A DNA stretch of 57,079 nucleotides from Actinomycetota bacterium (lineage in GTDB: Bacteria > Actinomycetota > Acidimicrobiia > Acidimicrobiales > MedAcidi-G1). Position 1 is the first letter of the stretch. Every line of letters begins with the position of its first letter. Made by a program: the position numbers and the translations under genes. Where the stretch lies: NCBI GenBank assembly GCA_014381945.1, contig JACNKQ010000022.1:1-57079 (forward strand), in the 5' to 3' direction. Below, piece by piece: positions 10,123-19,499 of this stretch. Under the pieces are notes generated by a model, which saw only the letters and a program-made list of their open reading frames with translations, was not told where the DNA came from and did no database searches.

Positions 10123-10560
10123 GTGCGAGCGCTGGTGCAACGGGTCGGGCGGGCCTCTGTGACCGTGGACGGGGAGGTGGTCGGCGCAATCGGGCCCGGC
10201 CTGTGCGTGTTCGTCGGCGTCACCCATGACGACGGCGTTGCGCAGGCCGACCGGATGGCCGGGAAGTTGGCCGGATTGCGGATCATGGACGACGCTGACG
10301 GGGTGATGAACCGCTCGGTAGTCGATTCCGGTGGCGAGGTGCTGGTCGTCAGCCAGTTCACCCTCTACGGCGACACGTCGCGGGGACGGCGCCCCACCTG
10401 GATTTCGGCGGCCTCACCCGAACAGGCCGAGCCGTTGGTCGAACGTGTGGCGGAGGGATTGGGCGACATGGGAATCAGGGTGGCGACCGGGCGCTTCAGG
10501 GCGCTCATGCAGGTCGAGCTCGTGAACGACGGTCCGGCGACGCTGATGATCGAGGTCTGA
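10123..10560 (+). CDS. dtd: D-aminoacyl-tRNA deacylase
   Basis: 145 aa, the standard DTD length. It hydrolyses D-amino acids from mischarged tRNAs, keeping D-residues out of proteins. The two active-site segments are present: SQFTLYGD (the S-Q-x-x-L-x-x-D type) and the C-terminal [11 protein letters not shown] carrying the Gly-Pro motif. It starts at GTG 10123. The methyltransferase downstream begins 2 nt after its stop, so they are co-transcribed. Confidence 0.93.
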   Translation: MRALVQRVGRASVTVDGEVVGAIGPGLCVFVGVTHDDGVAQADRMAGKLAGLRIMDDADGVMNRSVVDSGGEVLVVSQFTLYGDTSRGRRPTWISAASPEQAEPLVERVAEGLGDMGIRVATGRFRALMQVELVNDGPATLMIEV

Positions 10561-10562
10561 GC

Positions 10563-11339
10563 GTGCCGGCAGTCGACGGCGACCGCTTCGGCTCCAGGGC
10601 GGCCGACTATGCCCACCACCGCGCTGAGTTCCCGGCGGACGCGGTCGACCGCATGGTCGAGGTCGGCGTGGGTCGACCCGGCCAGAGGCTGCTCGATGTG
10701 GGTTGCGGTACCGGGACGCTGGCGCGACAGTTTGCGGCCAGGGGATGTCTGGTGACCGGCCTCGACGTGGATGCCCGGATGCTCGAAGCTGCCCGACTGC
10801 TCGCCGATGAGTCCGGCCTGGACATCGTCTGGCATGAAGCGCCTGCCGAACGCACCGGCCTGCGAGGTGCCTCCTTCGACATCGTCGCCGCGGCACAGTG
10901 CTGGCACTGGTTCGACGGTCAGGCGGCTGCGGTGGAGGTACGTCGCCTGTTGGTGCCGGGTGGCCTGCTGGCGATCGGCAACTTCGACTGGCTGCCGGTG
11001 CCCGGTTCGGTGTCCGGGGAGTCCGAGGCCCTGATCCAGGCCCATCACCCGGCCTGGGACCTGGGGGGCATCCGCGATCCCCTCCCGGAGGCGATCGGGC
11101 ATGTCGAGGATGCAGGGTTCGATGTCCTCACCACCTGGGTCGAGGACATCGACGTGGCCTATGCGACCGGGTCGTGGCGTCGTCGGATCGGCGGCAGCGC
11201 CGCCATCGTCAACCTCGAGCCGGCAGCGGCTGAGGCCTTCGACCGCGATCTCAAGGCGTTGCTCGCCGAGCGCTTCCCCGGTGACGAGGTCGAAGCTCCG
11301 CACCGGGTGTCGGTGCTGGTCGCCCGGGCGACCGGGTGA
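10563..11339 (+). CDS. Class I SAM-dependent methyltransferase (Methyltransf_11)
   Basis: 258 aa. Motif I LLDVGCGTGTLARQFAARG, the acidic residue in GLDVDARMLEAARL, and AAAQCWHWFD, a feature of the family that includes trans-aconitate-type methyltransferases. It starts at GTG 10563 directly after dtd. Substrate unknown. It ends 10 nt before the convergent lnt gene. Confidence 0.8.
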   Translation: MPAVDGDRFGSRAADYAHHRAEFPADAVDRMVEVGVGRPGQRLLDVGCGTGTLARQFAARGCLVTGLDVDARMLEAARLLADESGLDIVWHEAPAERTGLRGASFDIVAAAQCWHWFDGQAAAVEVRRLLVPGGLLAIGNFDWLPVPGSVSGESEALIQAHHPAWDLGGIRDPLPEAIGHVEDAGFDVLTTWVEDIDVAYATGSWRRRIGGSAAIVNLEPAAAEAFDRDLKALLAERFPGDEVEAPHRVSVLVARATG

Positions 11340-11348
11340 TCGATTCAG

Positions 11349-12845
11349 TCAGGCAGTGGTCGATTCGCGCCGGGTGGGGGACCGGGCTGCGATGAGCAGT
11401 CCCAGTGCCAGAGCCAGCATCGGCCATGGACCGAAGCGCGTGGCCCAGGTGTCGCCCTCGCGCAGTTCGACGGTGGCGTGCAGCACGGCCTGTTCGGACA
11501 CGCCGGTCCGGACCAGGACCCGGCCCTGTGCATCTATGACGGCGCTGAAGCCGGTGGGTGCCGCCTGGAGCAGCCACCTTCCGGTCTCGAGCGCACGGAG
11601 GCGACTCGAAGCCACCTGCTGCGACTGGAGGACCGTCAACCAGTAGCTGGCCCCGTTGGTCGGGTTGAGCAGGACCTGGGCTCCGTTCCGGGCGGCATCG
11701 CGGGTCCGGTGCTCGAAGAACACCTCCCAGGAGATGCTCACGCCAAGTCGTCCGACGCTTGTTTCGAGTACCGCCGACCCCGTTCCGGGGAGCAGGTCGC
11801 GGGCGGGAAGGTCGCCGCCCGCCACCGCCTCGACGAGCCCCCGCAGCGGGACGAACTCGCCGAACGGCACCCTCAGGACCTTGTCGTAGGCGTCGACCAC
11901 CGTGCCGTCGGGTTCGATTGCGGTCGAGTAGTTGAGGTTGGCGGTCGGGATCGTGGGGTGGCGGTGGAACCATCCCGGAACCAGCACGGCGTCGAGGCGC
12001 CCGGCCTCGGCCTCGAGGGCAGCGGTGGCGTCGTCTGCGTAGATGCGGTCGGGGAAACGTCCTCCTGTTGTCGGTTCGGGTGACGGGTTGACCACGTTTT
12101 CCGGCCAGAGCACCAGGTCGACGGGCGTTTCCACCAGGGCAGCGGCCTCGAGCTGGTTGGCGAACACGATCGCCGCCCCGGTCGGGGTGGCCCGTGTCCT
12201 CTGCGGACCGCCACCCTGGACGAGCGCCACGTCGATCTCACCGACCACGTGTCCGGACGGAGCCAGGGCGGCGAGCACCCCGCACAGGACGACGGCGCCC
12301 ATGGCACCGGCCACGGCGATGACCGAACCGTTGTCGGCCCGACGGCCGTCCGCCAGGGCGCTAAGGCCGACACCGATCACGACGACGAGGGCGACGAGCA
12401 GGAGGGGACCGCCGACCCGGACCACCGGGGCGAGCGGGCCACCTGCCTGGCCCATCGGCAGGGTCGCCAGCGGAACGCCACCGAAGGGCACGCTCCAGCG
12501 CACGAACTCGGCCAGGGTTACCGCACCCACGAGCCCGACACGCCGACCGCGACCTGCGGGGATGGCCATCGCCGCCAGGCCGAAGAAGGCGCCTTGGATG
12601 AGCAGGACGATCAGCCAACCGGGTGGGGTGAGGTCCCACATCCAGAGGGTGCCGGGGGCCAACCACGCAACCGTGACGAGCAACGTCCGGACGAATCGCC
12701 GTCCGGGTGGCTGGTCGGCGAGCAGGCGGTCGAGGATTGCAATCCCGGGGAATGCCGCCGGCCACCAGCCCCACGGCGGGATCGAAGCGGCCAGCAGAAG
12801 GCCGGCTGTCAGGGCGACTGCGGCGATTCGCAGGCGTGGGGCCAC
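11349..12845 (-). CDS. lnt: Apolipoprotein N-acyltransferase-like protein, catalytic Cys replaced by Ser
   Basis: 498 aa with about six to seven N-terminal membrane helices followed by a nitrilase-fold domain (from about residue 203). Lnt transfers a third acyl chain to the N-terminus of lipoproteins at the membrane. The catalytic Glu is E249 in LVLWPEN and the Lys is K322 in YDKVLRVPFGEFVP. The position of the nucleophilic Cys (GVAICYE in E. coli) reads GVSISWE, so it is Ser372 (codon at 11730-11732). The start is uncertain: GTG 12845 gives a good membrane helix, and TTG 12854 is three codons upstream. Confidence 0.85.
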   Translation of the reverse strand: MAPRLRIAAVALTAGLLLAASIPPWGWWPAAFPGIAILDRLLADQPPGRRFVRTLLVTVAWLAPGTLWMWDLTPPGWLIVLLIQGAFFGLAAMAIPAGRGRRVGLVGAVTLAEFVRWSVPFGGVPLATLPMGQAGGPLAPVVRVGGPLLLVALVVVIGVGLSALADGRRADNGSVIAVAGAMGAVVLCGVLAALAPSGHVVGEIDVALVQGGGPQRTRATPTGAAIVFANQLEAAALVETPVDLVLWPENVVNPSPEPTTGGRFPDRIYADDATAALEAEAGRLDAVLVPGWFHRHPTIPTANLNYSTAIEPDGTVVDAYDKVLRVPFGEFVPLRGLVEAVAGGDLPARDLLPGTGSAVLETSVGRLGVSISWEVFFEHRTRDAARNGAQVLLNPTNGASYWLTVLQSQQVASSRLRALETGRWLLQAAPTGFSAVIDAQGRVLVRTGVSEQAVLHATVELREGDTWATRFGPWPMLALALGLLIAARSPTRRESTTA

Positions 12846-12913
12846 GAACTTCAACCGGTGCGGTGGCCGAGTCGCCGGACCCCGGACCCTGTGCCGCCCG
12901 AGGGGGAGAACAC

Positions 12914-13087
12914 CTGCCCGGCCCACGCGACTGCTGGTGTCGTCTGGGATTCCACGCCCACCATCGAACCACGTTGCCGACCGGTTTCCTGCGTTGCCAG
13001 CGTTGTCGCGTGCGGAAACTGCACAAGATTCCGTCAGGGCCCGGCTCAGGCCGTGTGTCCGACTGCTGCAGCGGCCTCGTTGCCTGA
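12914..13087 (+). CDS. Possible small zinc-ribbon ORF (weak)
   Basis: The roughly 200 nt between lnt and hemY hold an open frame whose peptide contains CWCRLGFHAHHRTT and then LRCQRCRVRK, a Cys/His pattern like small zinc ribbons. A purine-rich AGGGGGAG lies 5 nt before an in-frame CTG at 12914, but there is no ATG, GTG or TTG nearby. The end overlaps the 3' end of hemY by 42 nt. It may be chance or a remnant. Confidence 0.2.
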   Translation: MPGPRDCWCRLGFHAHHRTTLPTGFLRCQRCRVRKLHKIPSGPGSGRVSDCCSGLVA

Positions 13088-14413
13088 CCGGATGCAGGCC
13101 GGTATGCCGACGCCGTGGCGGAAGGCGCCGGCAACAGTGATGCCGGGGGCGGCGGCAGCGAGGCGATCGTCGATGGCCGCCATCCGGTCGGCGTGGCCGG
13201 GAGCGAACTGTGGCAGCGACCGCGGCCAACGGGACACGCGTACAGCGTCGGGAGGTGCCTCGACACCGAGCGTTTCAGCCAGGTCATCTGCGAGCGCCCG
13301 CTCCAGGGCGCCGTCGTCCATCTCGGCATGGCGGAGGTCGTCGAAGCGTCCGGCCGAGACGCGGAGCAGGACCCTGTCTCCCGTGCCGAGATGGGCCCAC
13401 TTGCTGCCGGCGTAGGAGCAGGCGGTCATGAACAGTCCTGCATCCCGGGGGACGAGGAAGCCGCTCTGGTCCCCGGGGACCTCGAGGTCATGGTGCCGGT
13501 AGGCGAACGCTGCGAGCGACACGGAGGCATACGGAACCCGAGCCAGGTGGTCGGCGGCCTCGGCCTGGACGGGGGTGAGGAGGTCGGCGGCCACGAAGGC
13601 GGGGACGGCCAGCACGACTGCGTCCGCCAACTCGACGCCACCGGTGGTGCCCACCAGCCAGCCGGCATCGCTGCGTCCCAGCCCGGTGACCCGTGAGCGC
13701 AGGCGGAGGCGGTTGCCCAGGCGCCCGGCGAGCGTGTCGACGAGGTGGCCCATTCCGGACGGATGGGCGTTGAATACCGGCGCCGCCGGGTCGGCTTGGG
13801 CATGGATGGAACGCAGGGCTGTCAGCAGGCCCTCGGGGCTGCGGGCAGCGGCAAGCAACTGCGGGGCCATCACCCCGCAGCTCATGTCGTCGGCCCGGCC
13901 GGCGTTGACACCACCCAGCAGCACATCGATCAGGCGCTCGAAGACGGCGTCGCCAACGCAGGAGCGGACAACCTGTCCTACGGTGAGATCGCCGTCGGGC
14001 AGGGGAGCATCGGGTAGCCCGGCGCCTGTGAGCCGTTCGAGGTCTTCTGGTGGGAGCAGGCCCTCCTCGACAGAGTTCGGGTCGAGGGGTATTCCGAGAA
14101 CGTTCGGCGACGGCAGGGGACGATGGGTCCCGTCCAGCCAGACGGTCGCCGTACGTGCGTGTGGGGCTACAAGTTCGTCGTCGAGGCCCAACTCCGTGCA
14201 CAGGTCGAGAGCCCACGGCACCCGGACGAGGAAGGAGTCGGCCGCCTCATCGACGGGAAGCCCGGCGAAGGGGCTGGTCCGGATCAGGCCTCCCGGAGAG
14301 GCGCCTGCCTCGAGGACGACAAGGTCGACATCGGGAAGGTCGGTCAGGAGGCGATGGGCGGTCGTCAGCCCGGTGATACCCGCACCGACGACGATGATGC
14401 GGCGGTCGGCCAT
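13046..14413 (-). CDS. hemY: Protoporphyrinogen/coproporphyrinogen III oxidase
   Basis: 455 aa FAD-dependent oxidase of haem synthesis. The N-terminal dinucleotide motif is VVGAGITGLTTAHRL, followed by VLEAGASPGGLIRT; the C-terminal FAD contact is HGVGIPACIRSGNEAAAAV. The length matches HemY. In actinobacteria this protein usually acts on coproporphyrinogen III in the coproporphyrin-dependent pathway (known for the group, not visible here). It begins at ATG 14413, 2 nt after hemE, so the two are one operon. Confidence 0.93.
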   Translation of the reverse strand: MADRRIIVVGAGITGLTTAHRLLTDLPDVDLVVLEAGASPGGLIRTSPFAGLPVDEAADSFLVRVPWALDLCTELGLDDELVAPHARTATVWLDGTHRPLPSPNVLGIPLDPNSVEEGLLPPEDLERLTGAGLPDAPLPDGDLTVGQVVRSCVGDAVFERLIDVLLGGVNAGRADDMSCGVMAPQLLAAARSPEGLLTALRSIHAQADPAAPVFNAHPSGMGHLVDTLAGRLGNRLRLRSRVTGLGRSDAGWLVGTTGGVELADAVVLAVPAFVAADLLTPVQAEAADHLARVPYASVSLAAFAYRHHDLEVPGDQSGFLVPRDAGLFMTACSYAGSKWAHLGTGDRVLLRVSAGRFDDLRHAEMDDGALERALADDLAETLGVEAPPDAVRVSRWPRSLPQFAPGHADRMAAIDDRLAAAAPGITVAGAFRHGVGIPACIRSGNEAAAAVGHTA

Positions 14414-14415
14414 GT

Positions 14416-15459
14416 TCAGCCCCCGGGCCGGTGGGCGTGGACGAGGTCGACGACGTGTTCGAGCACCGCAGGGTCTGTCTCGGGGAGCACCCCGTGGCCG
14501 AGGTTGAAGACGTACCCCGGGTGGTCGCCGTTGCGTCGCAGCACATCGCCAACTGCTGTGTCGACGGCCTCGATCGGGGCGAGGCAGACGGCGGGGTCGA
14601 GGTTGCCCTGGAGAACCGTGTCCGGTCCGATCCGTCGACGGGCTTCGTCCAGGGGGACCCGCCAGTCGACGCCGAGCACGTCGGAGCCGGCGGCAGCCAT
14701 GAGGTGGAGGATCTCGCCGGTGCCGACGCCGAAGTGGATTCCCGGAACGCCCAGGTCTGCGATCCGGTCGAAGACACTGCGGCTGGCGGGAAGCACGTAC
14801 CTTTCGTATACGGGAGGTGCCAGCGCACCGGCCCAACTGTCGAACAACTGCAGTGCCCCGGCTCCGGCATCCACCTGTGAGCGCAACGAGGCGACGGCGA
14901 GGTCGACCAGTCGGTCGAGCAGGGCGAACCAGAGGTTCGGATCGCCGAGCATCAGCGCCTTGGTGCGGGCGTATGTGCGGGACGGGCCACCCTCGATCAG
15001 GTATGAAGCGACGGTGAACGGCGCCCCGGCGAAGCCGATCAGCGGGACGGTCAACTCAGAGGCCAGGGCCCGAACCGTCTCGAGCACGTACGGGGTGTCG
15101 GCCTCGGGATCGAGTGGCCGGAGCCGATCGAGGTCGGCGGTCCGCTCGAAGGGCCGTTCGATCACCGGTCCGACACCCGGCACCACATCGACTCCGAAGC
15201 CGATGGCATGGACGGGGACGACGATGTCCGAGAAGAGGATCGCAGCATCCGTGTCGTAGCGGCGGACGGGTTGCAGCGTGATCTCGGCTGCCAACCCGGG
15301 GTCGGCGATGGCGTCGAGGATGCTTCCGGTGCCCCGGATCGACCGGTATTCCGGCAGCGAGCGTCCCGCCTGGCGCATGAACCACACCGGCGTACGTTCG
15401 TGGGGCAGTCCCCGGCAGGCGGCCAGGAACGGATCCACTTGGGCCTCCGACTGCATCAC
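14416..15459 (-). CDS. hemE: Uroporphyrinogen decarboxylase
   Basis: 347 aa, the normal length. It converts uroporphyrinogen III to coproporphyrinogen III. Signatures: [16 protein letters not shown] near the N-terminus (the invariant arginine loop), the catalytic Asp in ILFSDIVVP, and [16 protein letters not shown]. It starts at GTG 15459, directly followed by an ATG; I prefer GTG because a TAGCGT box ends exactly 6 nt before it and no Shine-Dalgarno is present. It is first in the hemE-hemY operon. Confidence 0.95.
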   Translation of the reverse strand: MMQSEAQVDPFLAACRGLPHERTPVWFMRQAGRSLPEYRSIRGTGSILDAIADPGLAAEITLQPVRRYDTDAAILFSDIVVPVHAIGFGVDVVPGVGPVIERPFERTADLDRLRPLDPEADTPYVLETVRALASELTVPLIGFAGAPFTVASYLIEGGPSRTYARTKALMLGDPNLWFALLDRLVDLAVASLRSQVDAGAGALQLFDSWAGALAPPVYERYVLPASRSVFDRIADLGVPGIHFGVGTGEILHLMAAAGSDVLGVDWRVPLDEARRRIGPDTVLQGNLDPAVCLAPIEAVDTAVGDVLRRNGDHPGYVFNLGHGVLPETDPAVLEHVVDLVHAHRPGG

Positions 15460-15465
15460 GGTGCG

Positions 15466-15471
15466 ACGCTA
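15466..15471 (-). promoter_or_regulatory. -10 box of hemE, leaderless
   Basis: TAGCGT on the minus strand, then CGCACC, then GTG. The 6-nt spacing suggests a leaderless hemE-hemY mRNA. Confidence 0.5.
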
Positions 15472-15493
15472 GCGAACGGGTGCACGGAAGCCG

Positions 15494-16492
15494 TCAGGGC
15501 ACAAGGTCCCGATCCTGGGCGGCGGTAGTGGTGAGCAGTCCCCGTGCCCGCTCGGATGCTGGGTGGGCCAGCCTTGCCAGGGTCGAAATCCGTGCGGTTT
15601 CGCAGACCTCGTTCAAGGGTGGATCATCGGGGAACGGGTCGAGGTCGTCGGACCCTCGGAGGGCGAGGTCGTCGGCCGTCGGTTCGATGACGAGGACCGC
15701 AGCCCCCCGGCGGCGGATCGCCTCTACCTCCCGGACCAGCGTGCGGCTGTGCCAGGCCCGGCCGAGGGGGCCGCCGGGCCAGGCGTCGAGGCCGCGCACG
15801 GCTGTCATCGATGACGAGACGACGACCAGGTCGAGGCCGAGCGTGGCAAGCAGGTCTGCGTTGGTGGTCGAGTGGATTCCACCGTCCACGTAGCGGTGGC
15901 CGGCGGATTCGACCGGTCGGAGGAAACCCGGCACGGCACAGGATGCATGCACGGCCGTGCCGATGTCGGCGTCGACGTCGTCGCGGCCGAACACGACCCG
16001 CCTGCCGGAGTCGAGGTCGACTGCGCAGATCCAGGTCGGTCGGTCGGGCCAGTGCCCCGGGTGGAGTTGTTCGGCCCGTTCCCGGAACAAGGTTCCTTCG
16101 ACCGTTCCTTCTGGAAGCAGGCCGGCGAGGGCGACGACCGGGCGGGGGCGTCCCCGACCGAACAGCCCGCGGGCTGCCAGCAGCGGGTTTGCCGGTCGAC
16201 GGGATTCCGGACGGGGCGGCGTAGTGGGCAGGTCGAACGGGGTGGTCACCCGGTCGACGACGGCCTGGCCTTCGGGGGAGAGTGGCCGGCCGACGTAGCG
16301 GCCTGCCTGGTCGGTGGCGCTGAGGCCGGCCCGTAGGGCAACGGCTGAGGTTGCCCCGGCGCTGGTGCCGACGATCACGTCGGCGGTGCGGGGATCCCAA
16401 CCGGTGGCCTCGGCGAGGGCCGAGAGCACTCCGGCATGGTGGGCGGCTGCGTGCATTCCGCCGGCGCTGAGTACGAGCCCCACGGTGATCAT
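15494..16492 (-). CDS. Patatin-like phospholipase
   Basis: 332 aa serine acyl hydrolase. The oxyanion segment is SAGGMHAAAHHAG near residue 9, the nucleophile is in GTSAG (G-x-S-x-G), and the dyad Asp is in YVDGGIHS (D-G-G). Bacterial patatins cleave phospholipids or lipid esters. It begins at ATG 16492 and is divergent from the helicase gene. Predicted cytoplasmic, with no signal peptide. Confidence 0.88.
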   Translation of the reverse strand: MITVGLVLSAGGMHAAAHHAGVLSALAEATGWDPRTADVIVGTSAGATSAVALRAGLSATDQAGRYVGRPLSPEGQAVVDRVTTPFDLPTTPPRPESRRPANPLLAARGLFGRGRPRPVVALAGLLPEGTVEGTLFRERAEQLHPGHWPDRPTWICAVDLDSGRRVVFGRDDVDADIGTAVHASCAVPGFLRPVESAGHRYVDGGIHSTTNADLLATLGLDLVVVSSSMTAVRGLDAWPGGPLGRAWHSRTLVREVEAIRRRGAAVLVIEPTADDLALRGSDDLDPFPDDPPLNEVCETARISTLARLAHPASERARGLLTTTAAQDRDLVP

Positions 16493-16570
16493 GGCGCCAT
16501 CGTCGCACGTGGTGGGCGACAAGGGGTGCCTGGCAGCGGGTGCGGCGGGAGTGGGACGGCGGGGGCTCAG

Positions 16571-16598
16571 TTGGCCGATACATGCCGCCCGGTAGAAT
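16571..16598 (+). promoter_or_regulatory. Sigma-70-type promoter for the HelD-like gene
   Basis: TTGGCC (16571-16576), a 16-nt spacer, then TAGAAT (16593-16598). The expected start near 16605 gives a leader of about 60 nt with AGGAGA ahead of ATG 16666, so this gene is conventionally led. Confidence 0.5.
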
Positions 16599-16665
16599 CG
16601 CTCTCCGGCCAAAACGCGTGGTTGGCACCGGAACCCTCATCGAGCACCCAGGAGAGGCGGTCGAG

Positions 16666-18837
16666 ATGCACCCCGAACTCGTCTCGGAACAGGAGTACCT
16701 GGACCACGCATTCTCCTGCCTGGAGGACGCAAGGGAGCGGGCGCTCCAACTCACGGACATGGTCCAGGTGGGTCGGGGTGGTACAAACCAGGCCCGGTTC
16801 GAGCGGGAGGCCATCTGGGATGCCGTGGCCACGCGGCTGGCGCAACTCGAGATGGGTGATGCAGCACTGGTCTTCGGCCGGATCGACCAGGAGAGTGCCG
16901 GCGAGAGTGCCGGCGAGAGTGCCGGCGAGAGTGCCGGCGAGGAGGCCGGCGAGGAGGGCGGCCGCTACTACATCGGCCGGGTCGGAGTCTGGGACGACGA
17001 TCAGGAGCCCGTGGTGGTCGACTGGCGCGCTCCGATCGCCGAGGCCTTCTACCGTGCGACGGGCCGGATGCCGATGGGGCTCGAGCGTCGTCGCCACTTT
17101 GTGAGCCGGGGTCGCGAGCTGCTGGCCATCGAGGACGAGTTGTTCGGTGATGTCGAGCGGTTCCGCGAGAACGGGGACCTCCGTGGAGAGGGTGCGCTGA
17201 TTGCCGCCCTCTCCACTGCCCGCACCGGTCGCCTGGGCGACATCGTCGGCACAATCCAGACCGAGCAGGACCTGGTGATCCGGGCACCGCTACCGGGCGT
17301 GCTGGCCGTGCAGGGCGGACCGGGCACCGGTAAGACCGTCGTGGCGCTCCACCGGGCGGCCTACCTGCTCTACACGAACCGCTTTCCACTCGAGGGCCAG
17401 GGTGTGCTCGTGGTGGGCCCGAACCGACTGTTCCTCGCCTACATCGAACAGGTCCTGCCGTCGCTCGGCGAGGCGGGTGTCGAACTGGCGACCCTGTCCG
17501 ATGTCGTGGCCAAGGCCAGCATCAGCGACCGTCATGATGCAGAGGAGGTCTCCCGCCTGAAGGGCGACCTGCGCATGGTCCGGTTCCTGTCTCGGGGGGT
17601 TCGTACCAGGCAGCGCCCACTGCGCGACGACCTCCGGATCGGCTATGGAGTGCGCTGGCTGCACATCACCGTCGAGCAGACGCAGCGGATCGTCAAAGAG
17701 GCCCACCGCCGGTTCCGGACCCACAACGCCGCACGGCGCTTTGTCGAGGAGGAGTTCTTCGGCGCCCTGGCAGAGAGCGCAAGGTCCGACCTCAATGTCG
17801 AGGACGTCCGCGAGGGCCTGCAGGGAGAACTGTCCGTGCGCCAGGCCCTCGACTGGATGTGGCCGGTCCTGAGCCCTTCGGAGATGCTCAACGACCTGTT
17901 CGGCTCACGGGCACTGATACGTGCAGCCGACCCTTCGCTCACCGACGACGAGGTGGATGCCCTCCACCGGCCGCGCTCGGCGGAGCCGGAGAGCATCCGC
18001 TGGTCTGCTTCCGATGCCCCGCTGCTCGACGAGGTCCGTGCGGTGCTCGGGGCCCGACCGGGAAGCGGTGGGCTCGACGCCGTCCGGACCTATGGCCACA
18101 TCGTCGTGGACGAGGTCCAGGACCTCTCACCGATGGAGTTGAGGATGCTCGAGCGCCGCTCCCTGAACGGATCGATGACCGTCGTCGGCGACATCGCCCA
18201 GGCCACTGGGGCCTGGGCCCACGACGGCTGGGGGAGCATCCTCGACCACCTGCCGGACAAGCGCCCGGTGCAGCACCATGAGCTGACGGTCGGCTATCGG
18301 ATTCCCGGGCCACTGATGGACCTGGCCTCCCGGGTGCTGGCCGTGGCAGTCCCGGGGCTCAAGCCCCCGGTCGCCGTGAGGGGAGACGGTGGGGAGCCGC
18401 GTTTCGTGGAGGCCGGCACGTCCGCGGGTTCAGGCATGGAAGGCGTCGGTTCCGGGGTACGGGGGACGGGCTCCGGGATCACGAGCGTGGGCGACGAGGT
18501 GGCGAGGGTCGTGGCTGAGGAGTCGGCAGCGGTCGAGCCCGGCAACGTGGCGGTCATCGTCGCCGCTTCGCAGGTCCAGGAGGTCGAGGCCGCCCTCGAA
18601 TCGGCCGGCATCGAGTTCGGTCGGCCGAACCGTCACGGGCTGGATGCGTCGGTGGCCGTTGTGCCGGTGACGCTTGTCAAGGGCCTCGAGGTGGACGCTG
18701 CAGTGATCGTCGAACCCTCCCGGATCGTGGCCGAGCAGGTGCAGGGGCTGCGGGCGCTCTATGTGGCCCTCACCCGTGCCACGCAGCGCGTCTCGATCGT
18801 CCACGCGGAGCCGTTGCCCGAGGTGCTCGAGGGCTGA
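16666..18837 (+). CDS. HelD/HelR-like UvrD-family ATPase
   Basis: 723 aa superfamily-1 helicase-like motor. An N-terminal helical part is followed by Walker A GGPGTGKT (217-224), a HelD-specific insertion, Walker B HIVVDEVQDLS near residue 480, and C-terminal motifs TLVKGLEVDAAVIVEP and LYVALTRATQR. HelD-class proteins pull stalled RNA polymerase off DNA; in actinobacteria HelR also confers rifampicin tolerance (known for the family). Residues 76-99 are a Glu-Ser-Ala-Gly tandem repeat inserted in the N-terminal part. I use ATG 16666, preceded by AGGAGA; the frame is open further upstream without support. Confidence 0.88.
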   Translation: MHPELVSEQEYLDHAFSCLEDARERALQLTDMVQVGRGGTNQARFEREAIWDAVATRLAQLEMGDAALVFGRIDQESAGESAGESAGESAGEEAGEEGGRYYIGRVGVWDDDQEPVVVDWRAPIAEAFYRATGRMPMGLERRRHFVSRGRELLAIEDELFGDVERFRENGDLRGEGALIAALSTARTGRLGDIVGTIQTEQDLVIRAPLPGVLAVQGGPGTGKTVVALHRAAYLLYTNRFPLEGQGVLVVGPNRLFLAYIEQVLPSLGEAGVELATLSDVVAKASISDRHDAEEVSRLKGDLRMVRFLSRGVRTRQRPLRDDLRIGYGVRWLHITVEQTQRIVKEAHRRFRTHNAARRFVEEEFFGALAESARSDLNVEDVREGLQGELSVRQALDWMWPVLSPSEMLNDLFGSRALIRAADPSLTDDEVDALHRPRSAEPESIRWSASDAPLLDEVRAVLGARPGSGGLDAVRTYGHIVVDEVQDLSPMELRMLERRSLNGSMTVVGDIAQATGAWAHDGWGSILDHLPDKRPVQHHELTVGYRIPGPLMDLASRVLAVAVPGLKPPVAVRGDGGEPRFVEAGTSAGSGMEGVGSGVRGTGSGITSVGDEVARVVAEESAAVEPGNVAVIVAASQVQEVEAALESAGIEFGRPNRHGLDASVAVVPVTLVKGLEVDAAVIVEPSRIVAEQVQGLRALYVALTRATQRVSIVHAEPLPEVLEG
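16891..16962 (+). repeat. 12-bp tandem repeat in the HelD-like gene
   Basis: Four exact units of GAGAGTGCCGGC followed by two diverged units (GAGGAGGCCGGC, GAGGAGGGCGGC). They encode ESAG four times, then EEAG and EEGG. Confidence 0.95.
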
Positions 18838-18985
18838 GTTGTTTCTCGACCGTCGGGTTCCCTCGAGGCGGCCCCACCTGCCACATCCACGCCGTACCCT
18901 CGTCATGAGCACCTCCCCCTGACCCGATGACCTGACCCGGCGACCCTGCCGGGTGAGTTCTGCGTTGGATGAAGAAGGTGCAAGA

Positions 18986-19432
18986 ATGCAGTTGGATGAA
19001 CAAGATCGGCAATCGTTGCGAGAGCGGCTCGAGGAAGTGCTGGGTAGCCAGCCGACCGGGGTCCTGATGGACCTACTCGAAACGCATCCCGACAACGAAC
19101 TGGCCAGGCGCAGCGATGTCCTGGCCATCGGCGCCAAGTTGAATGGGATCGATGTCAGGCTGGAAGGGATCGATGTCAGGCTGGAAGGGATCGATGTCAG
19201 GCTGGAAGGGATCGATGTCCGGCTGGATCGGATCGAGGGTCGAATGGATGGGATCGAGGGTCGAATGGATGGGATCGATGCCCGGATGGATGCGTTCGAT
19301 CGACGCATCGAGGGGGTCGAGACCCGGCTCACGCTCCAGTCAGCCGTTCTCACCAAGACGGTCGTATTCACCGGAATCGCAACCGCCACGAGCAGCTGGG
19401 GGCTGCTCTTCGGCGCCATGGCGTTCGCCTGA
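18986..19432 (+). CDS. Small heptad-repeat coiled-coil protein with C-terminal membrane helix
   Basis: 148 aa. Residues of about 54-116 are nine heptads of the type GIDVRLE, drifting to GIEGRMD, with Ile and Leu/Met at the core positions, so a parallel multimeric coiled coil is expected. The C-terminus (TVVFTGIATATSSWGLL onwards) is a single hydrophobic segment suited to membrane anchoring. Function unknown. I start at ATG 18986 (GAAGGTG upstream); GTG 18953 would add eleven residues. It lies between the HelD-like gene and an ABC exporter. Confidence 0.7.
   Translation: MQLDEQDRQSLRERLEEVLGSQPTGVLMDLLETHPDNELARRSDVLAIGAKLNGIDVRLEGIDVRLEGIDVRLEGIDVRLDRIEGRMDGIEGRMDGIDARMDAFDRRIEGVETRLTLQSAVLTKTVVFTGIATATSSWGLLFGAMAFA
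19145..19291 (+). repeat. 21-bp tandem repeat encoding heptads
   Basis: Seven 21-bp units. The first three, beginning GGGATCGATGTCAGGCTGG, are identical, the fourth differs slightly, and units 5-7 are diverged. Each unit is exactly one coiled-coil heptad. Confidence 0.95.
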
Positions 19433-19499
19433 CAGCGGGTTCCCGGCCCCGGACCGGTTCCATCGATCCAGGGCGGTTCCACCCGGGTGCTCCCGGTAA

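Noticed and set aside
7892-10189. A 765-aa frame fusing a basic N-terminus to the methyltransferase
   Set aside because: The N-terminal 500 residues are out-of-frame glycosyltransferase sequence; the true start is GTG 8692.
18953-18985. A longer N-terminus for the coiled-coil protein from GTG 18953
   Set aside because: ATG 18986 has the better upstream purines; neither is certain, and the extra eleven residues show no domain.
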